A stretch of 64,000 bases of DNA from Candidatus Kapaibacterium sp. (GTDB lineage: Bacteria > Bacteroidota > Ignavibacteria > Kapaibacteriales > UBA2268), in NCBI GenBank assembly GCA_023957315.1, contig JAMLHE010000003.1, positions 1-64,000 of the forward strand, written 5' to 3'. A program made the translations under genes and the position numbers. Under the pieces are notes generated by a model. That model made no database searches. It was not told the origin of the DNA and saw nothing but the letters and a program-made list of their open reading frames with translations. Below are positions 52,306 to 60,957 of the stretch, piece after piece; the first letter of the stretch is position 1; every line of letters starts with the position of its first letter.

Positions 52306-53928
52306 TCAAAATTCATCAAATCGTAGCATAGCTCGTATAAAATGCTCCCCCGAATTGTCAGTGTTTATGAATCTATAATAAAGCTGAAGGTTGAAACCAC
52401 GCGATAGTTCCACCCCGGATGATAATGCAAATGAAAAATATTCTTCCAAATTCCCGTCAAGAAATTTGACTTCTTGGCTATCAACATCAAATCTGAATCC
52501 TTCAAGATGATTACCGCCAACATTTCTAATTAATTCACCTGATTCAGAGTAAATATTATCACCGTGTCTGAAATATGAAAGTTCCAATTCAAACGGATAA
52601 CGGCTGCCCCACCAATAACGAGTGGTAAAGGAGTATTTTTCCGAATTTGGCAAAATATACGATGAGACTACAAATCCATCATTGACAGCGGAATTATTTT
52701 GGTTGAAATGGGAGAAAGTGTAAGGTTGAACTCGTGCATATTCTGCAATCAAGTCAATGTTTGGGATTAGCGACAGCATTGCTCCCAAATTATAAGCAGT
52801 TTTGTTACCCCAATAATCTGTTCCAATCTTTTCAAATCGGATATCATCCAATAAGAAGGAACCTTTGACTAATAATCCTGTCATTGGTTTGACTGTTAAG
52901 TCCATGCCCATCAAGGCATTATCTCTATCTCTTAAAGCATGTTCTAAAGACTTTAGGAAACTGAGTGGATTCAAATATGCAATATCAGGATGACGATTGG
53001 AATAAACTAAAGATTCCCAAAAAGCAAATTCTCCCCAACTCGGAGTTAAAGCAAATCTATGCGTGACAAGATATTTGCTTGGTATATCAATGTGTGAACC
53101 TGATACGCCGATATTGGGTTGGGCAAGCAATGAGGCATGAACAAATTTATATCTGAAACTTTCAAACTCTGCACCTGCTGAAATGACGTCCATTGCAGGT
53201 GAGTTATCGGACATGATTAATCTTTGACCAAATCCTGCGCCCAATAATCTGGATTCGCGACCAATATTAAAATGGAACCATCGAGACACATAATTTATAT
53301 GTGATTCGGTAAAATCTATATCGTCCTGATAAACGTTGAATTTTATATTTTGCGAATACTTTCTAATCGTATTAGCAACACTTCTCTCGCCTGAGAACAA
53401 AGTTCCGTTAGTGACTTGCAAATTATATCCGAAATTACTTTCAATTGTCCCATACAAACGAAATCCCAAATTCCCAATCAAAGCACAATTTTCATCGTTT
53501 CTCATGTAGTCAATTGAAGCAAGTGGCATTATCTGAACATTAGTTTCATCGTTTGAATTGCGATAGAAGAATTTTTCATCATTCGAAAAAAGTCCACTGA
53601 ATAAGATTTGGTTTGAATCTGTTTCGCTTGTAATCAAGGTATATGTTTTTGAATCATTGATGAAAAACTCTTGCTTGAATTTTTCGAGCAGTTTTTTATC
53701 TGCATTTCCAAGTTCGGTTTTATTTTTTTCAATTTCATTTAAGGCTTTTGTGATATGGGAAAGTCTCATTGGCAAATCATTCAAAGGATAGCCTTCGTAA
53801 TGCCCTTGATTATACATTCTCTCCAAAAAAGGATACACAGAATGGTAGATATGTACGTGCTCAGATTGCGAGTATGCTATAAAAATATTCGCAATAAAAA
53901 ATAGGATGATTACGCTTGTTTTTTTCAT
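52306..53928 (-). CDS. Outer-membrane protein, Wzi-like capsule assembly family
   Basis: The 540-residue protein has a signal peptide ending FIAYSQ. An N-terminal periplasmic helical part (YPFLERMYNQGHYEGYPLNDLPM, then helices) is followed by a beta barrel of about 400 residues with alternating aromatic strands, for example FHFNIGRESRLLGAGFGQRL, NPLSFLKSLEHALRDRDNALMG and a final LYYRFINTD...RFDEF ending in Phe as barrel proteins do. The N-terminal bundle plus barrel and the NPLSFL-type loop fit the Wzi family, which helps hold exported polysaccharide at the surface. Overlap by 4 bases with the Wza-like exporter gene supports the call. Another barrel family cannot be excluded. Confidence 0.7.
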   Translation of the reverse strand: MKKTSVIILFFIANIFIAYSQSEHVHIYHSVYPFLERMYNQGHYEGYPLNDLPMRLSHITKALNEIEKNKTELGNADKKLLEKFKQEFFINDSKTYTLITSETDSNQILFSGLFSNDEKFFYRNSNDETNVQIMPLASIDYMRNDENCALIGNLGFRLYGTIESNFGYNLQVTNGTLFSGERSVANTIRKYSQNIKFNVYQDDIDFTESHINYVSRWFHFNIGRESRLLGAGFGQRLIMSDNSPAMDVISAGAEFESFRYKFVHASLLAQPNIGVSGSHIDIPSKYLVTHRFALTPSWGEFAFWESLVYSNRHPDIAYLNPLSFLKSLEHALRDRDNALMGMDLTVKPMTGLLVKGSFLLDDIRFEKIGTDYWGNKTAYNLGAMLSLIPNIDLIAEYARVQPYTFSHFNQNNSAVNDGFVVSSYILPNSEKYSFTTRYWWGSRYPFELELSYFRHGDNIYSESGELIRNVGGNHLEGFRFDVDSQEVKFLDGNLEEYFSFALSSGVELSRGFNLQLYYRFINTDNSGEHFIRAMLRFDEF

Positions 53929-55664
53929 CGAGTTAATAATGTGAAAACTGTGGTTATCAATATTGAGACTGTAGCTATCAGACTGGCATATACAGCAAAA
54001 CGTTGCAATTTCAGCGTTGTTGGTTCATCAGGTACTCTTGGTGCATAAATTTGGTCACCTGCATAAACTACAACGTCATCGGTGCCTGCAATCCAAACAT
54101 TTGTTCTGCCACGAATAATCCTTGCTCTTTCGGGTTCAGAACCTTCTGCAAAACCGCCTGCACGCTCTATGTACCAACTCATATTTCTACCTTCTTCAAA
54201 TTCTACATATCCCGGATTTTTGACTTGACCGTTCACGAAAACTAATCCCGGATTGGTTGGTATATGAATAATATCGCCGTCATACAAAAGCACATCGTTG
54301 ATATTGTTATTCTTTTCAAAAAGTTCTACAAAATCGGTCGCAACTAACGGCTGTTTGTACTTCATATCAATATAATATCGAGTAGTGTCGTCCATTGTCA
54401 AATCGCTGTATTGCATTACTTCATAAGTTTCTTGGCGAGGGTCCGTAAGTGATTTCAGTTTCGATTCACGTCGAACGATATTCGCAAGCGGCAAATAAGC
54501 ATCTTGGGTAAAGCCACCTGCCATGTCTATCAAATCCCGAAGGCGTGTGTTTCTCAGTGTAATCAGATAATTGCCCGGGTTGCGGACTTGCCCTTTGATT
54601 GAAACAGTACCTGTACTCTGGCTTTGTGGCGTAATATTTTGTCCAACAATTATTACTGCACCCGGTTCAATCTCAAAATCTTCTCCAATCAGATTCAAAC
54701 TTTTGTCTGTTTTGAGTAAAATTTGCTTGTTTTGCGATGGCATGTAGATTTTTATATTATTTATATCGGCATCATCAGTCAGTCCATAGCCAAATTTTAA
54801 TAATAAGGATGCTTTATCGCCGGGTTTGTATGGCAAAATTATCGGTCTGGTAACACCACCGGAAATCGAAATCATTGGGAAATTATCTCTATCGAACGGG
54901 ACGATAATTTCATCACCTTCCTTAACATATGGGTCGTATGATGCATCATTTGTAGCAGCTGCTTTTTCGAGGTCAATCGTCAACGAAGTGCCATCTTTAC
55001 GAAGTAAAATTATATTTCTAGATGAATAGAATGGTTTTGTGCTCAGCCCGCTTTCCGAAAAACGACGTTCAGTTTCTCGTTCTGCCTCTTGTACTTGTAG
55101 CAATGCTTCCATTTGTGGTAAGGCGATTGCAGTATTTTTTTGGAGTTGATTGGCGAAAAGTATTGCCGTTGATACCTGATAGCTCGAGGGCATCGTATAA
55201 ATTGAAGGATAGAGAACATTGCCGCCAATTTTCACTATACATTGCCTTGCTGCACGTAAATTTGTTGAAACTTCAAATTTAGGATTGAATGCTTTAAAAA
55301 ACGATTCAATGCTATCTTGAGCTTGTTTCAAAGTAAGCCCTCGCATATCAATTTTGCCGACTCGCGGAATCATTATGGACATATCCGGCGATAATTTGAT
55401 ACTTCTGGGATTATTCATAATGGGCACAATTTGGATTGTTAGAATATCTTCGGGACCCAGAAAATATAACTCGGGGTCAATGATATTGCCAACCGGCATA
55501 GATTCCATCCGCATGGCATCATCAGAAAATTGGCTTTCGAGCTCCATTTTCAGAAGCTCATCGCCACTCATTCCGGATAAGCCTTTGATTTGAGCTTGAA
55601 GATTTGAGTGATTTGCAATCACCATTAAAAAAACAAAGATGCAAACTGCAATATTACGATACAT
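53925..55664 (-). CDS. Polysaccharide export protein with SLBB domains (Wza-like)
   Basis: The 579-residue protein has a signal peptide (to LQAQ) without a lipobox. The Poly_export domain begins YFLGPEDILTIQIVP and includes PRVGKIDMRGLTLKQAQDSI. Three to four SLBB units follow (ISGGVTRPIILPYKPGD, IKGQVRNPGNYLITLRNTR, VNGQVKNPGYVEFEEGRN, each with AGG-type ends). Near the C-terminus is a hydrophobic helix (FAVYASLIATVSILITTVF). Wza forms the octameric outer-membrane channel for capsule or exopolysaccharide. Here the missing lipid anchor and the longer SLBB array resemble the Bacteroidota and myxobacterial relatives. It overlaps the Wzi-like gene. Confidence 0.9.
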   Translation of the reverse strand: MYRNIAVCIFVFLMVIANHSNLQAQIKGLSGMSGDELLKMELESQFSDDAMRMESMPVGNIIDPELYFLGPEDILTIQIVPIMNNPRSIKLSPDMSIMIPRVGKIDMRGLTLKQAQDSIESFFKAFNPKFEVSTNLRAARQCIVKIGGNVLYPSIYTMPSSYQVSTAILFANQLQKNTAIALPQMEALLQVQEAERETERRFSESGLSTKPFYSSRNIILLRKDGTSLTIDLEKAAATNDASYDPYVKEGDEIIVPFDRDNFPMISISGGVTRPIILPYKPGDKASLLLKFGYGLTDDADINNIKIYMPSQNKQILLKTDKSLNLIGEDFEIEPGAVIIVGQNITPQSQSTGTVSIKGQVRNPGNYLITLRNTRLRDLIDMAGGFTQDAYLPLANIVRRESKLKSLTDPRQETYEVMQYSDLTMDDTTRYYIDMKYKQPLVATDFVELFEKNNNINDVLLYDGDIIHIPTNPGLVFVNGQVKNPGYVEFEEGRNMSWYIERAGGFAEGSEPERARIIRGRTNVWIAGTDDVVVYAGDQIYAPRVPDEPTTLKLQRFAVYASLIATVSILITTVFTLLTR

Positions 55665-55691
55665 CGTTCATAACCAATTGTTAATAAATAA

Positions 55692-57239
55692 CTAAAGAAG
55701 CTTTAATGCTTCCTTTCTACCGCTTAGCTCTATTACTACAGATGCTAATGACGGAAAAGAATCAGAATAAGTCCAAATTTTTACAGATGAATCAAAAATT
55801 TCACCAAAATACGGATTTCCAAGAAAAATAACTATCGTGTCTTTACCCGCACTAAGTTTATCAAATATTTCTTTAGCTTTGGTGATTAAATCGGTTCTGC
55901 CATCATAAGCGACAGCTTTGATAAAGACAGCGAAAATAAGAATTTTGGCATCTTTGATACCGTCTTTGATTGCCGACAGGTCACTATCAGTGATAGTTTC
56001 ACTTACAAAAGCAAAGTCACAGTCGTTTTCAATTGCTTGGGATAACATTGTGAAAAAGCGTGTTGCTGTTCGCAAATCCTTGTCTTGTTGCAAAAATGCA
56101 ATTCCGGCAAAATTCACATCATCAGTTATAGGTATAATTGGCTTATCTATCTTTATTTGCAATGCTTTATAAGCAACATTTAAAGCTAAATTCAAATGGT
56201 CGGTAAAGATTTGTTTCGTGCTTTCGAGTGTCGCAAATAGAGGAATCAATTTCGCATTTCGTTTTGCAGTGATAATCCGCTTAGATGATTCGAAACAATT
56301 TTCGACTAGTTTTTCATCACTTTCGGCTCTTTCGATTAATCCTGCCATTGCTTCACTTGCATTTTCGGGCATAAGTGCAATATCAGCCCCTGCAAGAAGA
56401 CAATCAATAGTTGCATCTGAGGAGTTACGAAGTTTCGTGATACTTTTCATATCCAAAGCATCAGTAACTATAAGCCCTCTGAACTTCATTTCATCGCGAA
56501 TATAGCTGTAAACTTTTGGTGAAAGTGATGTCGGAAGCAGATTATTACTCATAGCCGGCACGTACAAATGTCCCACCATAATTGAATCCACACCTGCATC
56601 AATAGCCGCTTTGAATGGTAACAATTCAAATTTTTCCAAATCCTCCAGCGTTTTTGAAACCGCAGGTAATTCGATATGCGAGTCAGACAGCGTATCTCCA
56701 TGCCCGGGAAAATGCTTTGCACAAGTCAAAACATTTACCGTTCGTGAACCTTCGATAAATTTCACAACATTATCGGAGACTAATTCCGGTGTCTCGCCAA
56801 ATGAACGAATATTGATTATCGGGTTCGATTGGTTTGAATTAATATCGCAAACAGGAGCAAGATTCCATTTAACACCAACTGATTTGACTTCTTTGGAAAT
56901 TGCAGTAGAAATTTTGAAACTCGTATCCGAATCTGAATTCTGACCTAATGCCATTGCATGAGGAAACTCGGTCCCTTCGGAAAGTCGCATTGGTAAGCCA
57001 AATTCAAAATCCCCTGCAAAAAGCAATGGTACAGCAGCGATATTTTGAAGCGAATTGGTCATTAGCTCTACCTGAACAGTATCTCCGCCGAAAATACAAA
57101 ATCCCCCAACTCCCAATTCAACAAAACGAATAATTTCACGCTTGTAATCGGGATTTGTAAAAAAATCTTCTGTAGATAGCTTGGGAAATAGACATTGAGC
57201 TACGATTTGTTGCTTTGTCCAATTCATCGGATTACTCAT
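55692..57239 (-). CDS. Glycoside hydrolase family 3 (beta-N-acetylhexosaminidase-like)
   Basis: The 515-residue protein has a GH3 N-terminal barrel with the NagZ-type signature KHFPGHGDTLSDSHIELP (Lys175 to Gly181 and on), the His of the acid/base dyad, and the nucleophile Asp in GLIVTDALDMKSI. There is a second domain after about 340, where simple cytoplasmic NagZ enzymes stop, as in two-domain GH3 members. It has no signal peptide, so it is probably cytoplasmic and acts on muropeptide GlcNAc or on glycan fragments. It abuts the thioesterase gene (stop and start adjacent) and precedes the export genes by 27 bases. Confidence 0.9.
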   Translation of the reverse strand: MSNPMNWTKQQIVAQCLFPKLSTEDFFTNPDYKREIIRFVELGVGGFCIFGGDTVQVELMTNSLQNIAAVPLLFAGDFEFGLPMRLSEGTEFPHAMALGQNSDSDTSFKISTAISKEVKSVGVKWNLAPVCDINSNQSNPIINIRSFGETPELVSDNVVKFIEGSRTVNVLTCAKHFPGHGDTLSDSHIELPAVSKTLEDLEKFELLPFKAAIDAGVDSIMVGHLYVPAMSNNLLPTSLSPKVYSYIRDEMKFRGLIVTDALDMKSITKLRNSSDATIDCLLAGADIALMPENASEAMAGLIERAESDEKLVENCFESSKRIITAKRNAKLIPLFATLESTKQIFTDHLNLALNVAYKALQIKIDKPIIPITDDVNFAGIAFLQQDKDLRTATRFFTMLSQAIENDCDFAFVSETITDSDLSAIKDGIKDAKILIFAVFIKAVAYDGRTDLITKAKEIFDKLSAGKDTIVIFLGNPYFGEIFDSSVKIWTYSDSFPSLASVVIELSGRKEALKLL

Positions 57240-57734
57240 CTATTTTGGCTCACTTTCAATAATTTCCAAATCATCTCCCTCGACCATCATAATGGCATTC
57301 CGCATGTAGTCCGGCAAACGTGTCGGGCGGTAATCTGTATTGCTCATATAAACGAGCGTCACTTCAGCTTTTATCGCAATTTTGCCCGAATTCATTCGAA
57401 TAACATTTTCCATAACAATTGATGAATTTCCTATCGTTTTGGTACGAGTCAAAACATCATAGTAATCGGTAAAATAGAGTGGATTGAAATAATCCATCAC
57501 ATGGCGAACTGTCATAATTGGATTTTCAGCAGTATAGGTGCGATGATTGAGCGGCATCCCAATAAACTCGAAATATTTGGTTCTCGCCCACTCTAAAAAA
57601 TAAAAATACTGAATATTGTGGACCACTCCAAAGGAATCAACTTCATGAAATTTGACTTGAGCATTTGTTGTATGCTTGTATTTATCTATATCTTTGAGTA
57701 TATCTTGCTCGGTAATTCGGTTGCTCATTTTCAA
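57240..57734 (-). CDS. Acyl-CoA thioesterase, hotdog fold (YbgC/4HBT-like)
   Basis: The 164-residue single-domain hotdog protein has TNAQVKFHEVDSFGVVHNIQYFYFLEWARTKYF, where the Asp in EVDSFGVVHN corresponds to the catalytic Asp of 4-hydroxybenzoyl-CoA thioesterases. RHVMDYFNPLYFTDYYDVLTR follows. The start may be at 57734 (ATGA overlap with the aldolase gene) or at the next ATG at 57728. Substrates of such enzymes range from short acyl-CoA to acyl-ACP. It shares a tight gene block with threonine aldolase and GH3 genes without an obvious pathway link. Confidence 0.87.
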   Translation of the reverse strand: MKMSNRITEQDILKDIDKYKHTTNAQVKFHEVDSFGVVHNIQYFYFLEWARTKYFEFIGMPLNHRTYTAENPIMTVRHVMDYFNPLYFTDYYDVLTRTKTIGNSSIVMENVIRMNSGKIAIKAEVTLVYMSNTDYRPTRLPDYMRNAIMMVEGDDLEIIESEPK

Positions 57735-58774
57735 TTCCTCATCATTTTTTTCATTATTTCTGCAACTATTTCTACTGCATTTTGAATGTCTGCTTTAGAA
57801 ATTTGGTGATAAGTCACAATTCTAATTTTGTTATCGCCAACATTGCTCAAAAGCAAGTTGCGTTCTTTACAATTTGCAACAAAATCTTCTGAATTGATTC
57901 TTTTATCAAGTTCAAAAATAACGATATTTGTTTGTACTTTCCGCAAATCTATTCTTATTCCGTCAAGATTCGCAATCTCATTGGCAAAATTCCGTGCATT
58001 CTCGTGGTCAATTTTCAAGAGCGGCAAATTATTTTCTAAGGCATACAAACCACATGCGGCGATATAACCAACTTGTCGCATTCCCCCACCAAAGATTTTG
58101 CGCCATTTCAGTGCTTTTTGAATTCGCGCTTTATCCGAAATAATTAGCGACCCAATTGGAGCCCCCATACCTTTCGACAAACAAACTGAAATTGTATCGA
58201 AATATTTTCCGTATTCTTCAAATGATACTCCTGAAGCAATATGAGCATTCCAAATTCTTGCTCCGTCGAGATGAGTATAAATTCCATGCTTATCGGCAAG
58301 CGCCTTGACGTCTTTGATATAGTCGAGGTCTATTACTGTACCACCGTGGCGGTTGTGCGTGTTTTCAAGTGCGATGATTTTTGTATCCGCAAAATAATAT
58401 ATTTTGGGGCGAATATGCTTCTCGATTTCATCAATTAGAATTTGACCGGATTCGGATGGAATAGTTCGGAATTGAAGATTGGACAATATTGCAGGTGCAG
58501 CAGTTTCGTAGTAGAAAATATGAGCATCGGCATCGGTTATGACTTCGTTTCCCGGCTCGGTAAGTACTCTGAGCGAAAGTTGATTGCTCATAGTACTGGA
58601 AGGCACAAATAATGCAGCTTCTTTTCCGAATAGTCTGGCAATTTTGTCCTGAAGTAAATTTACAGTAGGGTCTTCCCCATAAACATCATCACCAACATCT
58701 GCATTAACCATTGCTTGCAACATTTCGGGTGTTGGCTTTGTGAAAGTATCACTTCTTAAATCAATCATTTTCAT
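57731..58774 (-). CDS. ltaE: Low-specificity L-threonine aldolase
   Basis: This PLP enzyme splits threonine/allo-threonine into glycine and acetaldehyde. The 347-residue protein has IDLRSDTFTKPTPEMLQAM and VGDDVYGEDPTVNLLQ at the start, FVPSSTMSNQLSL, ENTHNRHGG, HLDGARIWNA, and the PLP lysine in SVCLSKGMGAPIGSLI. All motifs match the beta-eliminating lyase/threonine aldolase family. It overlaps the lipoprotein gene upstream by 14 bases and the thioesterase gene downstream by 4 bases. Confidence 0.93.
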   Translation of the reverse strand: MKMIDLRSDTFTKPTPEMLQAMVNADVGDDVYGEDPTVNLLQDKIARLFGKEAALFVPSSTMSNQLSLRVLTEPGNEVITDADAHIFYYETAAPAILSNLQFRTIPSESGQILIDEIEKHIRPKIYYFADTKIIALENTHNRHGGTVIDLDYIKDVKALADKHGIYTHLDGARIWNAHIASGVSFEEYGKYFDTISVCLSKGMGAPIGSLIISDKARIQKALKWRKIFGGGMRQVGYIAACGLYALENNLPLLKIDHENARNFANEIANLDGIRIDLRKVQTNIVIFELDKRINSEDFVANCKERNLLLSNVGDNKIRIVTYHQISKADIQNAVEIVAEIMKKMMRN

Positions 58775-59255
58775 CTCTTTGCTTTAAAATGTCAACTGCT
58801 TTATACCCTTTTTTCGGGACAAAAACTGAAGTCAAAATCACAGTATCCTTTGGAAAAGGCATCCCTTCTGTAATTTTTGAAAAACCGGTATAAACGGCAC
58901 CGTTCTTTGCTAATAGCAACTTATTGGTAATCTCAGGGTTTTTATATTTCTCTCTGAGTATTACAGCTTGCTCTTCGGGAATTTCATCATAGACATCAGG
59001 AATATAAAAATATGAAATCAACACATGAAGTATGGAATCGTGTTCAACTCTCATAATCGTGTCTTTCGATTTGAATTCTTTTGTCCAATTCAAAATGTCG
59101 TCTTGAATTATAGTATCAGTCTCGACAAAAAGGAATACAAATTTGCCTCTGTCTGTACTGTCTGTGAAATAATCAACAATCTTGTACTCTGAATGCTTCG
59201 AGCATGAGCCAAGCAGAGCGATTGCGAATAATAATAATACTATTGTTTGTTTCAT
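58761..59255 (-). CDS. Small lipoprotein of unknown function
   Basis: The 164-residue protein has a lipobox (LLGSC, Cys18). The mature domain is mixed alpha/beta with no motif I can name: VFLFVETDTIIQDDILNWTKEF, then VYTGFSKITEGMPFPKDTVILT. The C-terminal third (VFVPKKGYKAVDILKQ) overlaps the aldolase gene start. It lies 1 base after the polyprenol-kinase-like gene, so the two are probably translated together. A periplasmic or outer-membrane partner for that membrane enzyme is only a guess. Confidence 0.72.
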   Translation of the reverse strand: MKQTIVLLLFAIALLGSCSKHSEYKIVDYFTDSTDRGKFVFLFVETDTIIQDDILNWTKEFKSKDTIMRVEHDSILHVLISYFYIPDVYDEIPEEQAVILREKYKNPEITNKLLLAKNGAVYTGFSKITEGMPFPKDTVILTSVFVPKKGYKAVDILKQRDEND

Positions 59256-59256
59256 T

Positions 59257-59997
59257 TTACATCATATTTAAGAAACTGGCGCCGTGACCGTTAAAAATAA
59301 AATCAATCAACAGCATTACAATCCCAACCGAAGCAGGTATTGACATGTTATCATCAACTTTCATTTTTTTGGAGTACGCTTCGACTATTCCGCCAACAAT
59401 GGCAGCAGTCCCACCAGCCAGATAATAAAGCCAATTACCATCAAAAAAGAATCCGATTATCGATACAACTATAAGCGCCGACACTATAAAAGCCATAGTC
59501 CCTTCGAGCGACTTATTGAATAATTTTGTTTTGCCAAACTTCCTGCCTATCAACGCAGCAGACATATCGGAAATTATCAAAATAGCAAACGCCACAACAG
59601 CTACAATTTTCGGGAACACTAATACGGTAATAACGGCGGATATCAAAACCCATGAAGCACCATTTAGTATCAATCTTTTTTTCTTTTTTTCGTGCTTTCT
59701 GAGCATACCCCCAAAATATTTGTGCATCAACTCCGAAACAGCTTGATTTTTTTTGCTAATTATATCAATCGCTACAAACAATATACACAAAGGTATCAAT
59801 ATTGATAAGGCAAATGTTTTAGAAACAAATATGTATAGAATTGGAATATTCAAGGACACCAAGTGAATACCCTTTCTGAGCAATTCTTGCTCGAATGGAA
59901 TATTCTCCTTCAATTTTTTCTCTTTTTTCTTTGATGACTTTTCTATACTTTCGTCATTCTCTCTCAGAAACTGTTCTTTTATAATTTCTTCCATCAA
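59257..59997 (-). CDS. Diacylglycerol/polyprenol kinase-family membrane protein
   Basis: The 246-residue protein starts with a charged 40-residue tail, then about six to seven hydrophobic segments. The family marks of dolichol kinase/phytol kinase relatives are present: ELLRKGIHLVSLNIPILYIF, IISDMSAALIGRKFGKTKLFNKSLEGTMAFI and VDDNMSIPASVGIVMLL. These enzymes use CTP or ATP to phosphorylate polyprenols or related lipids. In this glycan region the product would be the carrier lipid polyprenyl phosphate, though diacylglycerol and phytol remain possible. It is the first gene of the minus-strand run and divergent from ispE, an isoprenoid pathway gene, across 40 bases. Confidence 0.85.
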   Translation of the reverse strand: MMEEIIKEQFLRENDESIEKSSKKKEKKLKENIPFEQELLRKGIHLVSLNIPILYIFVSKTFALSILIPLCILFVAIDIISKKNQAVSELMHKYFGGMLRKHEKKKKRLILNGASWVLISAVITVLVFPKIVAVVAFAILIISDMSAALIGRKFGKTKLFNKSLEGTMAFIVSALIVVSIIGFFFDGNWLYYLAGGTAAIVGGIVEAYSKKMKVDDNMSIPASVGIVMLLIDFIFNGHGASFLNMM

Positions 59998-60037
59998 TCC
60001 TTAATAACAAATATGTGAATCAGTAAAAACTAAGAAT

Positions 60038-60883
60038 ATGAAAATATTAAAAAAATACGCACGAGCCAAAATAAATTTAGGTCTCGAAATTTTAAATAAG
60101 AATAATGACGGATACCATAACATAAATACTGTATTCAAAAGCATTGATTTATTTGATGAAATGACTTTCCGATTAAGTGAAAAAGAAATTGAAACAAATT
60201 TGGATTCAATTATTCCTTTAGAATCTAATCTGATTTACATTGCGGCACACAAAATTTTCGATATAGCAGGCTACGAAGGTGGTGTCCGAGTTGATGTCAA
60301 GAAAATCATACCCCAAGGTGCAGGTCTTGGCGGTGGCAGTGCTGATGCTGCAAGCACTTTGCAGGCTTTGAACATACTTTGTGACTTAAGATTAAGTTAT
60401 GAAGACTTATTTGATATTGCCCAAACTATCGGTGCTGATGTGCCCTATTTTTTGAAATACGGTGCTGCTGAAGGCAAATCGCGAGGAGAGAAGCTGAAAT
60501 ACTTCAGCTTCTATATGCCATATTATATTCTGCTCGTGCATCCTGCAATTCACGTATCAACAAAAGAGGCTTACCAATCATTAGGACGAGATGAAAATTT
60601 CAACCGTGAAATGACTGATTTGCCAGAATTGTTGAAAACTTCAATTTTTGATTCTGAAGAGTTGAAAAAAAATTTAGTGAATGACTTTGAGCCTTTCGTT
60701 TTTGAAAGTCATCCAGAATTATCAAGCATAAAAGACGAACTATACAAAAATGGAGCAATATATGCTTCAATGTCCGGTTCGGGTTCTTCACTATTTGGAT
60801 TGTTCACTAAATTTCCCGAAGTAAAATCGGCTGAATCCATGTTTAGCAGCTACTTTACACATATCAGCTACCCGGGTTTTTAA
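60038..60883 (+). CDS. ispE: 4-diphosphocytidyl-2-C-methyl-D-erythritol kinase
   Basis: Fourth step of the MEP isoprenoid pathway. The 281-residue GHMP kinase opens with KYARAKINLGLEILNKNNDGYHNI, has the ATP-binding loop IPQGAGLGGGSADAAST, the substrate region GADVPYFLKYGAAEGKSRG, and the C-terminal GHMP motif YASMSGSGSSLFGLF. Its product feeds undecaprenyl phosphate, the carrier used by the neighbouring glycan genes. The stop is 74 bases before glgA. Confidence 0.95.
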   Translation: MKILKKYARAKINLGLEILNKNNDGYHNINTVFKSIDLFDEMTFRLSEKEIETNLDSIIPLESNLIYIAAHKIFDIAGYEGGVRVDVKKIIPQGAGLGGGSADAASTLQALNILCDLRLSYEDLFDIAQTIGADVPYFLKYGAAEGKSRGEKLKYFSFYMPYYILLVHPAIHVSTKEAYQSLGRDENFNREMTDLPELLKTSIFDSEELKKNLVNDFEPFVFESHPELSSIKDELYKNGAIYASMSGSGSSLFGLFTKFPEVKSAESMFSSYFTHISYPGF

Positions 60884-60914
60884 TAATATGTTTAATTTCT
60901 ATGAATTTTATCGT

Positions 60915-60922
60915 TAGATTTG
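60915..60922 (+). promoter_or_regulatory. Possible -7 element upstream of glgA
   Basis: TAGATTTG matches the Bacteroidota -7 consensus TAnnTTTG exactly, 35 bases before the glgA ATG. The -33 position 19 bases upstream reads TTAA, so only half of the promoter is convincing. Confidence 0.35.
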
Positions 60923-60957
60923 TAGCTTATTTTGTTGCAACGAAATAAATTGATTTG

